This document shows positions 10,800-22,373 of a stretch of DNA of 64,000 nucleotides, one piece after another. Source of the stretch: Neisseria arctica (GTDB lineage Bacteria; Pseudomonadota; Gammaproteobacteria; Burkholderiales; Neisseriaceae). The notes under the pieces are model-generated. The model had not been told where the DNA came from, did not search any database, and saw nothing but the letters and a program-made list of their open reading frames with translations. How positions within the stretch are numbered: position 1 is the first letter of the stretch; each line of letters opens with the position of its first letter. Made by a program: the position numbers and the translations under genes. The stretch lies in NCBI RefSeq assembly GCF_022870905.1, contig NZ_CP091510.1, positions 496,001 to 560,000 of the forward strand, in the 5' to 3' direction.

Positions 10800-12977
10800 T
10801 TAGTAACGCAGAGTACTGCCGATATTATCCATAATGCGCGGGGTAATAAAGATCAACAATTCGCGGCGTTTTTCATTACGTGATCGAGATTTGAAGAGAT
10901 TGCCGACAACCGGAATATCTCCTAATAGTGGTACTTTATTCACAATATTACGGTTCTCTTCTTCATAAATACCACCGACAATTAAGGTGCCGCCGTCTTC
11001 AACCATCGCATTGGTTTGCAGGTTTTTAGTGCTGATACATTTAGTTGTCAAACTGTTGATCACACAGTCTTGGGGCGTATCTTTATTAATTTTGATAGTC
11101 ATAATAATTTGCCCGTCGGGGGTGATGTTAGGTGTTACAGTCAGCCCTAATACGGCTTTTTTGAAGGTAATCGAAGTGGCACCGCTGGAGGTAGCTTCTT
11201 CATAAGGAATTTCAGTACCTGATTCGATAACGGCTTCTTTACGATCTTGGGTCAATACTCGAGGGTTGGAAATAATTTTCCCTCGGTTTTGCTCTTGCAT
11301 AGCACTCAGCTCTAAGCCCAATGCGCCGGAGCCGATCGCGCGTACTAAGGCGATGCTGGAGGAGGCTGCAGCTGTAGGCAAGTTGATGTTGGGACTCATG
11401 GTGAAAGTAGGAGCCGTTATAGTATTGCCTCCTGATAAAATAGTATTGGCATTAGCTAGATTGGCTGTTCGTTGTGCACCCAAGTTATCAACAGCATTTG
11501 ACCAGTTTGAACCCCAGCTATTATTCGTACCAACGCCTTGATAGCCAAATTTCACACCAATATCACGTGAGAAACCATCATCGGCCTCTACAATACGAGC
11601 TTCTACCATCACTTGACGAGCCGGAACATCCAATTCATCAATTAATTTTTGGAATTTCTGAATTACAACACGGTTATCAGTGATGATAAGGGTATTGGTG
11701 GCAGGATCTATCAAAGCACTACCGCGCGGACTAAGTAGGGTGTTGTGGTTTTTATCTGTATTGCTACTTGAGTCATCCAAACGTAGAATTTTCCGGAATT
11801 CTTCTACATTTTTATACTTGAGCTGGAAAGTTTGTGAAAATAGAGGACCGAGCTCTTCAATTTCTTTTTGTGCTTGCAACGTTGCTTTATCTTTTGCCAG
11901 CAGCTCTTCACGAGGAGCAATATTGATGATGTTGCCTTGGCGACGCATATCAAGATTACGTGCCTGCATCACTAAATCCAAAGCTTGATCCCAAGGTACA
12001 TCTTTGAGACTCAGGGTCATTTTGCCATTTACGCTATCACTGGCAACAATATTGGTACCGGATTCTTTAGCTAAGATTTGTAAAATAGTACGAACCTCAA
12101 CATCTTGGAAATCCAATGAAATACGGCGTCCAGTAAAGTTGCGTTTCGGGGCACTGCCCAAGCCTTGAGAAGCGACATCAGTTTTGGGGGAAATTTCAAA
12201 ACTAAAACGACTGTTGCCCTGCTGTGTACGGATATCCCAGCTACCTTGGTTACGGATAATAACTTGGGTCGAATTACCGATACGTTTCATAGTTACGTTT
12301 CGGACGGGGGTGTTGAAGTCAGAGACATCCAAACTACGCTGCGCTTGAGTCGGCAGAGGGTAGTTTTTCAATGTAATGATGACGCGGTCGCTTTGTTGTT
12401 TAATATCCGGTTGGCTGCTGAAAGAAGGAGCTGTTAGTTCGATAATGCCGCTGTTTCGGTTACCGCGTCGGAAATCAATGTTTGCAGAAATCTGAGTTTG
12501 CTTGTTGCTGGAAGTAGCAACAGCTGCGGATCGTGAATTGCTTGATACTATGGTGCTGGTAATATTGTTATTATAAGTAGGCGCAGTTGTTTTATCAGCT
12601 GCTTCGCTGACATAGACCCATACTTCGTCACCTTTGATTTCGGTATTGTATTGGCCTGCATTATTTAGACCGAGAAGGATACGCGCCCTATCATTGTTTT
12701 GGGCAGCTGTGATTTGATTTAATAAAGGATCGGCATATTCTAATACGGATTGGGGTAATTGAATGCCGGTGCTGGGAAAGTCTAAGGCAATACGCGCTGG
12801 AGTAGTCGTAATAAAACCGCTTGGTGATACTACATCGCGGTCAAATTTGATTTTGATGATTTTCTGATTGTCCGGCAAAGTTGAAACATTGATGTCTGTA
12901 ATATTCCCTGCCCAAGCAGCCTGTAGAGTCAAAGCGAGGCTGAAAGCAGAAAGCATTTTGATTTTATTGAATTTCAT
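10800..12977 (-). CDS. pilQ: type IV pilus secretin PilQ
   Basis: PilQ forms the outer-membrane channel through which type IV pili pass and through which DNA is taken up during transformation. The 725 residues contain a signal peptide ([14 protein letters not shown]), two AMIN-type beta domains in the first 270 residues, and N0/N1 domains from about residue 290 ([21 protein letters not shown]). The C-terminal secretin domain includes [14 protein letters not shown] and [13 protein letters not shown], and the protein ends in LRY as in meningococcal PilQ. The PAKQQAAA-type small basic repeats of meningococcal PilQ are absent; a short Ser/Thr/Asn-rich linker near residues 133-165 takes their place. 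It is the fifth gene of pilMNOPQ. Confidence 0.96.
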   Translation of the reverse strand: MKFNKIKMLSAFSLALTLQAAWAGNITDINVSTLPDNQKIIKIKFDRDVVSPSGFITTTPARIALDFPSTGIQLPQSVLEYADPLLNQITAAQNNDRARILLGLNNAGQYNTEIKGDEVWVYVSEAADKTTAPTYNNNITSTIVSSNSRSAAVATSSNKQTQISANIDFRRGNRNSGIIELTAPSFSSQPDIKQQSDRVIITLKNYPLPTQAQRSLDVSDFNTPVRNVTMKRIGNSTQVIIRNQGSWDIRTQQGNSRFSFEISPKTDVASQGLGSAPKRNFTGRRISLDFQDVEVRTILQILAKESGTNIVASDSVNGKMTLSLKDVPWDQALDLVMQARNLDMRRQGNIINIAPREELLAKDKATLQAQKEIEELGPLFSQTFQLKYKNVEEFRKILRLDDSSSNTDKNHNTLLSPRGSALIDPATNTLIITDNRVVIQKFQKLIDELDVPARQVMVEARIVEADDGFSRDIGVKFGYQGVGTNNSWGSNWSNAVDNLGAQRTANLANANTILSGGNTITAPTFTMSPNINLPTAAASSSIALVRAIGSGALGLELSAMQEQNRGKIISNPRVLTQDRKEAVIESGTEIPYEEATSSGATSITFKKAVLGLTVTPNITPDGQIIMTIKINKDTPQDCVINSLTTKCISTKNLQTNAMVEDGGTLIVGGIYEEENRNIVNKVPLLGDIPVVGNLFKSRSRNEKRRELLIFITPRIMDNIGSTLRY

Positions 12978-12992
12978 TATCTTGTTACCCCT

Positions 12993-13523
12993 TTAATTAT
13001 TTGTTTGGTTGGCGTTGTTGTCCGATGTGCTGCTGAGAGGTAGCTCGGCATTACGAAAGGTCCAGTTGCCGTAAGTATCTTCTACAACTTCCACAATTGT
13101 GATTTTGTCTTCACGAATAGATTGAATTTTACCGAAATTTTGCCCGATATAGTTACCAGGGCGAACCGTATAAACATGACCATCTGCCTCAACAAAACCT
13201 GATGTACTGCCGTTCTTAGTCAGTCTGCCGACATAACGGAGGTTTTCTAGACTGAAAGCTTCCAATACTTCTTTGGGTCTGTTTGTGTTAGGCGCATTGG
13301 TTCCTTGATTGGCTGCGTTTAAACGTTTGCTATCAAAAGCATTTAGTCCCGTATAAGTAGGAGGATTATAGGGTTGTGGCGGATTAACAGTCGGTGCTTC
13401 AAAAGGTCGGATGCTTGCTTTGGCTTGTTTTTGGGTATCTTCCATCCATTGATGTAAATCTTCATGCTTAGGAGAACAAGCAGTCAATATAATGAAGCAA
13501 GGGAGTAAAAGTTTAATTTTCAT
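12993..13523 (-). CDS. pilP: type IV pilus lipoprotein PilP
   Basis: PilP is an inner-membrane lipoprotein that connects the PilMNO platform to the PilQ secretin. The 176 residues begin with a lipoprotein signal whose lipobox is LTAC (Cys at about residue 16). A proline-rich flexible segment follows (FEAPTVNPPQPYNPPTY). The C-terminal beta domain contains LRYVGRLTKNGSTSGFVEADG and VRPGNYIGQNFGKI, the part that binds PilQ. It lies 15 bases upstream of pilQ in the operon. Confidence 0.94.
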   Translation of the reverse strand: MKIKLLLPCFIILTACSPKHEDLHQWMEDTQKQAKASIRPFEAPTVNPPQPYNPPTYTGLNAFDSKRLNAANQGTNAPNTNRPKEVLEAFSLENLRYVGRLTKNGSTSGFVEADGHVYTVRPGNYIGQNFGKIQSIREDKITIVEVVEDTYGNWTFRNAELPLSSTSDNNANQTNN

Positions 13524-13534
13524 TTGGTACCCCG

Positions 13535-14161
13535 TTAGTTTTTATTGGCTTCGCTAGCGGCAGCCTCTAATTCTGCGGCAACTTCTTCAGCAGGGCGGGC
13601 TTTATAGGTATTGGCCGTGGCACTCAGAGTCAGTTGATTTGATTTGTCATCAGATTTCAGTTGTAATGATTCAAGCGTAATGATGCGCGAAAGTTGGCCT
13701 ACATCACGTGTGAATTGGCTAATCTGATTATAACGTCCGCTGATGCTGATATCGTATGGCAGTATCTGGATAGGGCCGTCGTTGATTGGTGCTTTGGGGC
13801 TTACGCTGTCCATTCTCATGCCATTTGAAGCTCCCGCTTGATGAAGTTCTTGGATCAAATTCGGAATTTCTGCATCCGTGGGTAATTGTCTCAACAGCAC
13901 ATCAAAAGCGGAGCGCAAAGATGCAAGCTCTTTTTTCAGATTATCGAGGCTCGCTGTTTGGATACTTTTTTCGTTATAGGTGCTTTTTAGCTCAGTTTCT
14001 TTTGTTGCAGCTGTTTCCAGTGCATCGAGTTGCGAGCGGAAAAGCAAGCCATAGCCAAGTATTAAAATACCCACTATAACAATAATGGCAAGCAGTAGTT
14101 TTGCGGGGCCTCCGAGTTGGTGGAGATTTTTGATGTCTAGGTCTTTATTCATTTTAGTCAT
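13535..14161 (-). CDS. pilO: type IV pilus inner-membrane protein PilO
   Basis: PilO dimerises with PilN to form the inner-membrane alignment complex of the pilus machine. The 208 residues have one transmembrane helix (KLLLAIIVIVGILILGYGLLF, about residues 21-41). A periplasmic coiled coil and a ferredoxin-like domain follow (PIQILPYDISISGRYNQISQF). I use the ATG at 14161: it lies 2 bases after the pilN stop and has GAGGTG about 8 bases upstream. Confidence 0.93.
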   Translation of the reverse strand: MTKMNKDLDIKNLHQLGGPAKLLLAIIVIVGILILGYGLLFRSQLDALETAATKETELKSTYNEKSIQTASLDNLKKELASLRSAFDVLLRQLPTDAEIPNLIQELHQAGASNGMRMDSVSPKAPINDGPIQILPYDISISGRYNQISQFTRDVGQLSRIITLESLQLKSDDKSNQLTLSATANTYKARPAEEVAAELEAAASEANKN

Positions 14162-14163
14162 AA

Positions 14164-14754
14164 TTATTTCACCTCGGCTGCGACGGTTGTGTTATTCGGA
14201 GCAGGTGTAGCCGTGCGTTGGTTTAGCAAGACTTTTAAGGTGAATTCTTGTGCATTATTTTCTTTTTTGATGCTCAACAGTTCAGGCTGCATGAATACCC
14301 CTGTGCTTGGAATCGAACGCATAAACATGGCGATTTTATTGTCGCTTGTTGCTTTACCACTGATGGTATAGGTATCTGCAGACTCTGCTTGTATATTGGT
14401 TAGGTAAGCACCTTCCGGAAGAAGAACATTTAAAGTATCAATAATAGATGCTGCTTGGAAACGCTTTTCTTGTAGTTCTTCAACTTTTTGCTTACGTGTA
14501 AGAAAGTTTTGTTTCTCTTGCTCAAGTTGTTTGATTTCCACAAGTTTTTGATCTAGCTTTTCTATCTCTGATGAAAGAAATTGGTTACGGTCTTCTTGTC
14601 GGCTAATTGCTTGGTTTAAGCCTACATAAGCTAAAGCAGATAGGCATAGACCTATTACTGCTGCCGTCAGCATCATAATTTTAAATTGTTGTTTCTTTTT
14701 TTGTTCAATCTCTTCACGATAAGGAAGAAGGTTGATTTTAATGAGTTCGATCAT
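14164..14754 (-). CDS. pilN: type IV pilus inner-membrane protein PilN
   Basis: PilN links cytoplasmic PilM to PilO in the pilus platform. The 196 residues start with the conserved PilM-binding motif IKINLLPYREE near residues 5-15. A transmembrane helix (MMLTAAVIGLCLSALAYVGL) and a long coiled coil with a periplasmic domain follow. It starts 2 bases after the pilM stop and is followed 2 bases later by pilO, so translation is probably coupled. Confidence 0.94.
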   Translation of the reverse strand: MIELIKINLLPYREEIEQKKKQQFKIMMLTAAVIGLCLSALAYVGLNQAISRQEDRNQFLSSEIEKLDQKLVEIKQLEQEKQNFLTRKQKVEELQEKRFQAASIIDTLNVLLPEGAYLTNIQAESADTYTISGKATSDNKIAMFMRSIPSTGVFMQPELLSIKKENNAQEFTLKVLLNQRTATPAPNNTTVAAEVK

Positions 14755-14756
14755 GT

Positions 14757-15851
14757 TTATAACCCCCTAAGTGCCAAACCGAAGGCAATAGTCAATAATG
14801 GTGCGTCTCGTTGTAATTGTGGTAAGTCTATATGGTTGCTATGGTTTGTATACAATACCGGGTGAATACATTCGGTAGCCGTATTTGTTTGGGTAAAGAC
14901 GGTTTCCGGCAAACCATTTTGTTGTGCAGGCAGACCCGTAAGTAGGATATGCTTCACGCTGGAGAATTGATCGCTAGGCTGAGTTGTGTAATAAAATTGT
15001 AAGACCCGTTGGATTTCTTGCGCCACTTGTATATTAAAACGGTCGGCAACTTGGCTTTGGTAATCGGAGGGTTTTGATGTGGAAAGCAGAATTTGATCTG
15101 CTTTTTCTTCGGTAACTTGGTATGTGCGTTGAATGAGCTGATTCAGCTGTTCTGCGCTTACAGAAGTTTCTTGTTTGTAGAGTATTTTGCCTTTTTCTAC
15201 AATCAATGCGTACATTTGTGTTGCGTGAATGCCAATCAATGCAATTTTTTCATCTGCCATTTCAGGAGCATGTTGGTTGATCCAGAACGAAAAGGCGTTT
15301 GATTGCGCGAAAAGATCAACATCCATAAATGATAGGGGCATGCCGGCATTTTCAAACATTTCGATACGCGGCTCTACATCATCTTTACGAACCGCAGCCA
15401 GCAGGATTTGCTCCGATGCAGCACTTGAGTCTACAACTTGATAATCGTAGTTCATTTCTTCAATGGGAGCGGTTTGAGAGACTTCAAACTCTACAAAGCC
15501 TTCAATATCTGTTTCTGCGTTTTGGGCGTTGTATGTTAAGTTTTCAATTGTGGAGAGATTCTGTGGTAATGCAGCAACAATATTTTTGCTGTTGGCATGC
15601 AATTGGGTATATGCGTGTTGCAAATACGTGGTTAGCTGTTCGTAGTCTTGAATTCTACTGCCTTTGATAATATTTTTAGGCAATTTGGCAATAACATATT
15701 TTTCCAACTGAATTTGGTTTAAACTACGGCTGGAAACTTGAACCAAGGTGATTGCATTTTGTGTGATATCTACGCCTATAGCAGAACGGGCGGATAACGA
15801 ATTTAATGCCTTATTATTTGTATTTTTTACACTTTTTTTGAAACGCATCAT
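14757..15851 (-). CDS. pilM: type IV pilus assembly protein PilM
   Basis: PilM is an actin-like cytoplasmic protein that binds the PilN N-terminus. The 364 residues have the FtsA/PilM fold: GVDITQNAITLVQVSS near residue 26, PIEEMNYDYQVVD in the middle, and LTGLPAQQNGL and APLLTIAFGLALRGL at the C-terminus. It is the first gene of pilMNOPQ, divergent from ponA, with 149 bases between the start codons. Two adjacent ATG codons (15851 and 15848) could both serve as the start. Confidence 0.95.
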   Translation of the reverse strand: MMRFKKSVKNTNNKALNSLSARSAIGVDITQNAITLVQVSSRSLNQIQLEKYVIAKLPKNIIKGSRIQDYEQLTTYLQHAYTQLHANSKNIVAALPQNLSTIENLTYNAQNAETDIEGFVEFEVSQTAPIEEMNYDYQVVDSSAASEQILLAAVRKDDVEPRIEMFENAGMPLSFMDVDLFAQSNAFSFWINQHAPEMADEKIALIGIHATQMYALIVEKGKILYKQETSVSAEQLNQLIQRTYQVTEEKADQILLSTSKPSDYQSQVADRFNIQVAQEIQRVLQFYYTTQPSDQFSSVKHILLTGLPAQQNGLPETVFTQTNTATECIHPVLYTNHSNHIDLPQLQRDAPLLTIAFGLALRGL

Positions 15852-16000
15852 GTAACTTTCTTGCTCTGAGTAAGTAAATGGTGTTTGGCGTTAACTGTAA
15901 TGTTTCTTTCTTAAACGGGTTCTGTTTAGGCTGCCCATTTTGAAATATTTGGTTATTTTACTTTATTTAATGCTTTTGATGGCAAAATTTATATTTGGTT

Positions 16001-18415
16001 ATGGTTAAAAAGATTATAACAACTCTAGTTGGTTTAATATTCGGATTGGCTTTATTTGGAGTAGGCCTTTTGGCGATTGCAATTTTGGTTACATATCCCA
16101 AATTACCTTCGTTGGATACATTGCAGCACTACCAGCCCAAAATGCCTTTAACGATTTATTCTTCAGACGGCAAGGTCATCGGCATGTACGGCGAGGAGCG
16201 CCGCTCGTTTACAAAAATAGCTGATTTTCCTGACAACCTGAAAAATGCTGTAATTGCGGCAGAGGATCAGAGGTTTTATCAGCACTGGGGAGTAGACGTA
16301 ATTGGTGTTGCGCGTGCCATATTAGGTAATTTGAGTTCCGGTTCAGTACAATCGGGGGCTAGTACGATTACCCAGCAGGTTGCTAAAAACTTTTACTTAA
16401 CCAATGAGCGTACGTTTACGCGTAAATTTAACGAAGCTTTATTGGCTTATAAAATCGAACAGTCTTTAACTAAAGATCAGATCTTAGAGCTGTACTTTAA
16501 TCAAATTTATCTTGGCCAGCGTGCCTACGGTTTTGCGGCAGCCGCTCAAATTTATTTCAATAAGCCGGTAGACAAACTGACTTTGGCTGAGGCATCTATT
16601 TTGGCCGGCCTGCCCAAGGCTCCTTCTGCATTTAATCCTATTGTAAACCCCCAACGGGCTAAAGTACGTCAGCAATACATTCTGAATAATATGGTGGAAC
16701 TGAAAATGATCAGTCCGCAAGAGCGTGATCAGGCTTTAGCTGAAAAATTGCATTATGAACGGTTTGTACAGCGGGTAGATCAAAGCGCACTGTATGTGGC
16801 TGAAATGGCAAGGCAAGAGCTTTACGAAAAATATGGTGAAGATGCCTATACCCAAGGCTTTAAAGTTTACACTACGGTAAGTACCGAACATCAAAAAGTA
16901 GCCACAGCCGCTTTACGTAAGGCATTACGCAATTTTGACCGAGGCAGCCGCTATCGAGGAGCAGAGCATTATCTGGATTTAAGTAAAGAAGAAAATCCGG
17001 AAGATGCCGTTAGCCAATATTTGTCTTCTCTTTATACTGTCGACGGCTTGGTGCCCGCAGTAGTGACGGCAGCCAGCAAACAGTTGGTGACGGTTCAGAT
17101 GCCTGATGGAGAAGAAGTAAAATTAGGTAGTGCGAATTTGGGCTTTGCTGCGCGGGCCGTCAATAATAAATCCATGGGAGATGCTCAAATACGCAAAGGA
17201 GCGGTTATCAGATTGCAAAACCGTAATAATCGCTGGTATGTAGCCCAAGAGCCTTTGTTGCAAGGGGCGCTGGTTGCTTTGGACAGTAAAACCGGTGCGG
17301 TTCGCGCTTTGGTGGGCGGTTATGATTTTCACAGTAAAACATTCAACCGTGCTACACAGGCACAGCGCCAGCCGGGATCGTCATTCAAACCTTTCGTTTA
17401 TTCTGCAGCATTGGCAAAAGGTATGACTGCCTCAACGGTCATTAATGATGCACCAATCTCTTTGCCGGGGCGTGGGCCGAACGGTTCTACTTGGAATCCT
17501 AAGAATTCAGATGGACGTTATGCGGGTTATATTACCTTGCGCCAAGCTTTGACCGCTTCTAAAAATATGGTTTCCATCCGTATTCTGATGTCGGTTGGTG
17601 TGAATTATGCACAGCAATATATTCAGCGTTTTGGCTTCAAGCCGTCTGAAATACCGGCCAGCTTGTCTATGGCTTTGGGAACAGGTGAAACTACCCCATT
17701 GAAAATGGCGGAAGCTTATGCAGTATTTGCTAACGGCGGTTATAAGGTTTCTTCTTACGTTATTGACAAAATATATGATAGCCAGGGACGGTTGCGCGCC
17801 CAAATGCAGCCTTTAGTTGCAAAAGAAAATGCCCCTCAGGCTATTGATCCCCGCAATGCATATATCATGTACCGTATGATGCAAGATGTTGTCCGTTATG
17901 GTACGGCCACCCGAGCTAATGCTTTGGGCCGAAGTGATATTGCAGGTAAAACCGGTACAACTAATGATAATAAAGATGCCTGGTTTGTCGGATTTAACCC
18001 GGATATCGTTACGGCCGTTTATATCGGTTACGATAAGCCCCAGAGTATGGGACGTGCGGGTTATGGCGGTACTATAGCGGTACCGGTGTGGGTGGATTAC
18101 ATGCGTTTTGCGCTGAAAGGCGTTCCTACAAAAGGAATGACGCCGCCTGAAGGTTTGGTTAACCGGGGTGGGGAATACTATTTGCGCGAGCAGCAGAGCA
18201 CCAATCCGAATCTGCCTCTCGATAATCGAGCCAGCAGACCGGTGGCGAGCGAAGAGCGTGATTCAAGTATCGCCGCCGAACAATCGCCGGGTAAATCCGA
18301 GCAAAACGGAGGGGCGCCGTCTGCTGCTCCTTCGCAAGGAGGGGAGGGTTCGTTACCTTCTCAGCCCGCACCGGCTCAAGGCGGAGGACATGGCCAATTG
18401 GATTCCTTATTCTAA
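16001..18415 (+). CDS. ponA: penicillin-binding protein 1A
   Basis: This bifunctional peptidoglycan glycosyltransferase/transpeptidase is a class A PBP anchored in the inner membrane. I use the ATG at 16001 (MVKKII), which matches the start of the Neisseria protein and gives 804 residues. The N-terminal membrane helix is followed by the glycosyltransferase domain (AAEDQRFYQHWGVD, GASTITQQVAKNFYL). The transpeptidase domain has PGSSFKPF with the SxxK serine, a second motif region SKNMVS, and the KTG motif GKTGTTND. The C-terminus is low-complexity and ends QLDSLF. Divergence from pilM and a terminator at 18445 indicate a single-gene unit. The Shine-Dalgarno is weak. Confidence 0.96.
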   Translation: MVKKIITTLVGLIFGLALFGVGLLAIAILVTYPKLPSLDTLQHYQPKMPLTIYSSDGKVIGMYGEERRSFTKIADFPDNLKNAVIAAEDQRFYQHWGVDVIGVARAILGNLSSGSVQSGASTITQQVAKNFYLTNERTFTRKFNEALLAYKIEQSLTKDQILELYFNQIYLGQRAYGFAAAAQIYFNKPVDKLTLAEASILAGLPKAPSAFNPIVNPQRAKVRQQYILNNMVELKMISPQERDQALAEKLHYERFVQRVDQSALYVAEMARQELYEKYGEDAYTQGFKVYTTVSTEHQKVATAALRKALRNFDRGSRYRGAEHYLDLSKEENPEDAVSQYLSSLYTVDGLVPAVVTAASKQLVTVQMPDGEEVKLGSANLGFAARAVNNKSMGDAQIRKGAVIRLQNRNNRWYVAQEPLLQGALVALDSKTGAVRALVGGYDFHSKTFNRATQAQRQPGSSFKPFVYSAALAKGMTASTVINDAPISLPGRGPNGSTWNPKNSDGRYAGYITLRQALTASKNMVSIRILMSVGVNYAQQYIQRFGFKPSEIPASLSMALGTGETTPLKMAEAYAVFANGGYKVSSYVIDKIYDSQGRLRAQMQPLVAKENAPQAIDPRNAYIMYRMMQDVVRYGTATRANALGRSDIAGKTGTTNDNKDAWFVGFNPDIVTAVYIGYDKPQSMGRAGYGGTIAVPVWVDYMRFALKGVPTKGMTPPEGLVNRGGEYYLREQQSTNPNLPLDNRASRPVASEERDSSIAAEQSPGKSEQNGGAPSAAPSQGGEGSLPSQPAPAQGGGHGQLDSLF

Positions 18416-18444
18416 GGAGACTCCGATAAGCAAAATATAATCTT

Positions 18445-18480
18445 AAACAGCCGAAACGGTTTGCCCGTTTCGGCTGTTTT
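18445..18480 (+). terminator. ponA terminator
   Basis: AAACAGCCGAAACGG pairs with CCGTTTCGGCTGTTT, and TTTTATT follows. It is a textbook Rho-independent terminator 30 bases after the ponA stop. Confidence 0.9.
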
Positions 18481-18509
18481 ATTATCGGATTGATAAAGAA
18501 GATGATAAT

Positions 18510-18546
18510 CAAAAAATGCCGCCTGAAAAATTAAATTTCAGACGGC
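18510..18546 (-). terminator. dapC terminator built from a DUS pair
   Basis: On the minus strand TGCCGTCTGAAATTT pairs with a one-base-diverged DUS (CAGGCGGCA), and TTTTTT follows. It lies about 50 bases after the dapC stop. Confidence 0.8.
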
Positions 18547-18596
18547 ACGGATTATGATGGTCATATGGTTTTGTTATTGCCGACAAGCCCAAAAAT

Positions 18597-19781
18597 TTAT
18601 ATGCGATAAAGGCGTGCGATAGTTTCTGCCGCTGCTACACATTCTTCTACGCCGGCGACCAGCGCAATACGGACATAGCCTTCGCCGGGGTTGCCGTCAA
18701 CACCATCCCTAGCTAAAAAGCGGCCCGGCAATACTTGGATAGCTGCTTTCTCCCATAAATTTTTGGCAAAGGCCAAATCATCGCCTCCGGGTACCTTTAA
18801 CCATAAATAAAATGACGCATCAGGCATATTTACATCAAAAGATTGGCGTAATATCGGCAAGACTTTATCGAATTTTTCTTGGTATAGGCGGCGGTTTTCT
18901 TCAACATGCGCTTCGTCATTCCAAGCAGCAATGCTGGCACGTTGGACCGGAATGCTCATGGCACTGCCGTGATAAGTCCGGTAAAGCAGAAAAGCTTTTA
19001 ATAATTCAGCATCTCCGGCTACAAAACCTGAACGAAGGCCGGGAACGTTCGAACGTTTGGACAAGCTGGTAAACATCACAATGCCTTTATTGCTTCGGCC
19101 TAGCTCTGCTGCGGCTTGTAGACATCCGATAGGTTTGTTGCCGTCGAAATAGATTTCCGAATAGCATTCGTCAGAAGCAATGACAAAACCATAGCGGTCT
19201 TGCAGGTTGAAGAGTTCCTCCCAGTCTTCTTTCTGCATCACGTTGCCGCTGGGATTATTCGGAGAGCAAACGAACACCAAGGCGGCACGCTGCCAATCTG
19301 ATTCGCTGATTTGCGACCATTGCGGCAGAAAGCGCGGGGCATTACAGTTTGCGAAAACAATATCCGCTCCACCTAAAAAAGCAGCTCCTTCGTAAATTTG
19401 ATAAAACGGATTGGGGCTGATAACGGCCTGTTTGTCATCTTTGTGTGCCAACACTACTTGCGCAAATGAAAATAAAGCTTCGCGGCTGCCTAATACAGGC
19501 AGGATTTCAGTGTCAGGGTCGAGCTGTAAGCCGTTATAGCGTCTGGCCGCCCAATCGGCACAGGCTTGCCGCAATTCCGGCAGGCCGGCAGAAAGCGGGT
19601 AGGCGGAAAGCTCCGGCAGGGCTTCTGTTAGCGCATCGGTAATCACTTTAGGGGTCGGATGTTTCGGTTCGCCTATATGCAGGGGAATAGGTTTGATACC
19701 TTCGGGCGCATTACAGTTTTGCATGGCTTCGCGTAGGCGGGCAAAAGGGTAGGGCTTGAGCTGGCTTAGTAAAGGATTCAT
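18597..19781 (-). CDS. dapC: N-succinyldiaminopimelate aminotransferase
   Basis: This fold-type I PLP aminotransferase is assigned to lysine/meso-DAP synthesis (succinyl branch). Its 394 residues and motifs fit DapC: IPLHIGEPKHPTP near residue 33, the cofactor region FVCSPNNPSGNVM, SDECYSEIYFDG, and the PLP-lysine loop SLSKRSNVPGLRSGF (Lys at about 245). The C-terminal ALVAGVEECVAAAETI is also typical. A role as another class I aminotransferase cannot be excluded from sequence alone. It is transcribed alone, downstream of the CinA-like gene on the same strand. Confidence 0.88.
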   Translation of the reverse strand: MNPLLSQLKPYPFARLREAMQNCNAPEGIKPIPLHIGEPKHPTPKVITDALTEALPELSAYPLSAGLPELRQACADWAARRYNGLQLDPDTEILPVLGSREALFSFAQVVLAHKDDKQAVISPNPFYQIYEGAAFLGGADIVFANCNAPRFLPQWSQISESDWQRAALVFVCSPNNPSGNVMQKEDWEELFNLQDRYGFVIASDECYSEIYFDGNKPIGCLQAAAELGRSNKGIVMFTSLSKRSNVPGLRSGFVAGDAELLKAFLLYRTYHGSAMSIPVQRASIAAWNDEAHVEENRRLYQEKFDKVLPILRQSFDVNMPDASFYLWLKVPGGDDLAFAKNLWEKAAIQVLPGRFLARDGVDGNPGEGYVRIALVAGVEECVAAAETIARLYRI

Positions 19782-19838
19782 AGCGAAAATTCAAATCAGA
19801 TAGGATAAAACGGTTTAATGTTAACACTATTTGCTGTT

Positions 19839-20633
19839 TTAGTGGTTTGCCAACATTCGAACACCCAATGCTTGCAGTTTGTCGAGTGTATATGTCCATG
19901 CGTCATTAATGGATTCGCAAGCAGTGTTTTCGGCTTTTAGGCCAAACTCGATATGTGGTTGTTGAAATCTGCCTGCACCGTCCGGTTTGCCTACGCTTGG
20001 CAGACTGAAAGTGCGGATGCCGGGATAGATTGCTTCGATTTCATGCATCAGCGGGACGAGCTTAGACTCGGCAATGTCAAATAAATATATTTGGCGTTGG
20101 CAATTTTTGCGTTTATGGAAATATTGCGCATAGTATGTTGACAATACCCATTCAGCCATCGGATGCGCCATTACGGGGAAACCGGGCAGGAAGTAATGTT
20201 GGCGGATAGAGAAACCGGCGATTTGGTTGTAACGGTTTGGAATTAATGTGGATTCTTTGGGAAACTCCGCCATTTTCAACCGTTGGAGGTGGGGTGCGGA
20301 GTCAAGACTATCGCCCCGTTGCAGAGAAACTTTTTCAATCAGGGCAGAGGCCTCTTCGTGCAGCACTAAAGGTGTATTTAATGCTTCTGCCGCTGCCTGT
20401 CGGGTATGATCGTCCGGTGTGGCTCCGATGCCTCCGGTCACAAAAGTAGGTAGGCCGTCTGAAAAACTACGGCGCAGCTGTTTGGCCAACCATTGCCGGT
20501 CATCAGGCAGATATTGTACTTGGCCTAGATTAAATCCGTATTTTTCTAAGAGTGATTTAAAAAACGCAAAATGTTTGTCGGTACGGCTGCCGTGTAGGAT
20601 TTCATCGCCGATAATGATTAAGTTGAAGTACAT
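19839..20633 (-). CDS. CinA-family molybdopterin-binding domain protein
   Basis: The 264 residues begin MYFNLIIIGDEILHGSRTD, the start of the MoaB/MogA-like domain found at the N-terminus of CinA (competence/damage-inducible) proteins. The motif TGGIGATPDDHTRQA is characteristic. There is no C-terminal nicotinamide-deamidase domain, so this is the single-domain type whose function is unclear. I choose the ATG at 20633, preceded by AAGGA. A longer frame to 20789 would overlap the argG start on the other strand and has no support. It is divergent from argG. Confidence 0.85.
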   Translation of the reverse strand: MYFNLIIIGDEILHGSRTDKHFAFFKSLLEKYGFNLGQVQYLPDDRQWLAKQLRRSFSDGLPTFVTGGIGATPDDHTRQAAAEALNTPLVLHEEASALIEKVSLQRGDSLDSAPHLQRLKMAEFPKESTLIPNRYNQIAGFSIRQHYFLPGFPVMAHPMAEWVLSTYYAQYFHKRKNCQRQIYLFDIAESKLVPLMHEIEAIYPGIRTFSLPSVGKPDGAGRFQQPHIEFGLKAENTACESINDAWTYTLDKLQALGVRMLANH

Positions 20634-20713
20634 GCGGGTATCCTTAAATAATTTAAGACTAAGTGTGCCGAAGCCGTCTGAAAACAGGTATGCAGTTGGA
20701 AAAACTGGACTAA

Positions 20714-22126
<1,413 letters not shown>

Positions 22127-22153
22127 TGTACACAATTGATTAAATTTGAAAAT

Positions 22154-22187
22154 AAAGGCCGTCTGAAATTTTTCAGACGGCCTTTTT
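22154..22187 (+). terminator. argG terminator, AG-type DUS pair
   Basis: AAAGGCCGTCTGAAA pairs with TTTCAGACGGCCTTT, followed by TTAG. Two AG-type uptake sequences make up the stem. Confidence 0.88.
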
Positions 22188-22373
22188 AGTATTTTATGCT
22201 GTACGGGAATAAACTATCTATAGTTAATATAATTTGGTTAAATATTTTATCATTAGATTTATTTGGAATAAATGGTAGAGTATTTGCTATTATTCGCATA
22301 ATATTTTTATTGAAACCGCTGTTTTATTTAGACAGCTAGTGACTATTCAAGAAAATTTAACGAGGGAGAAAGT

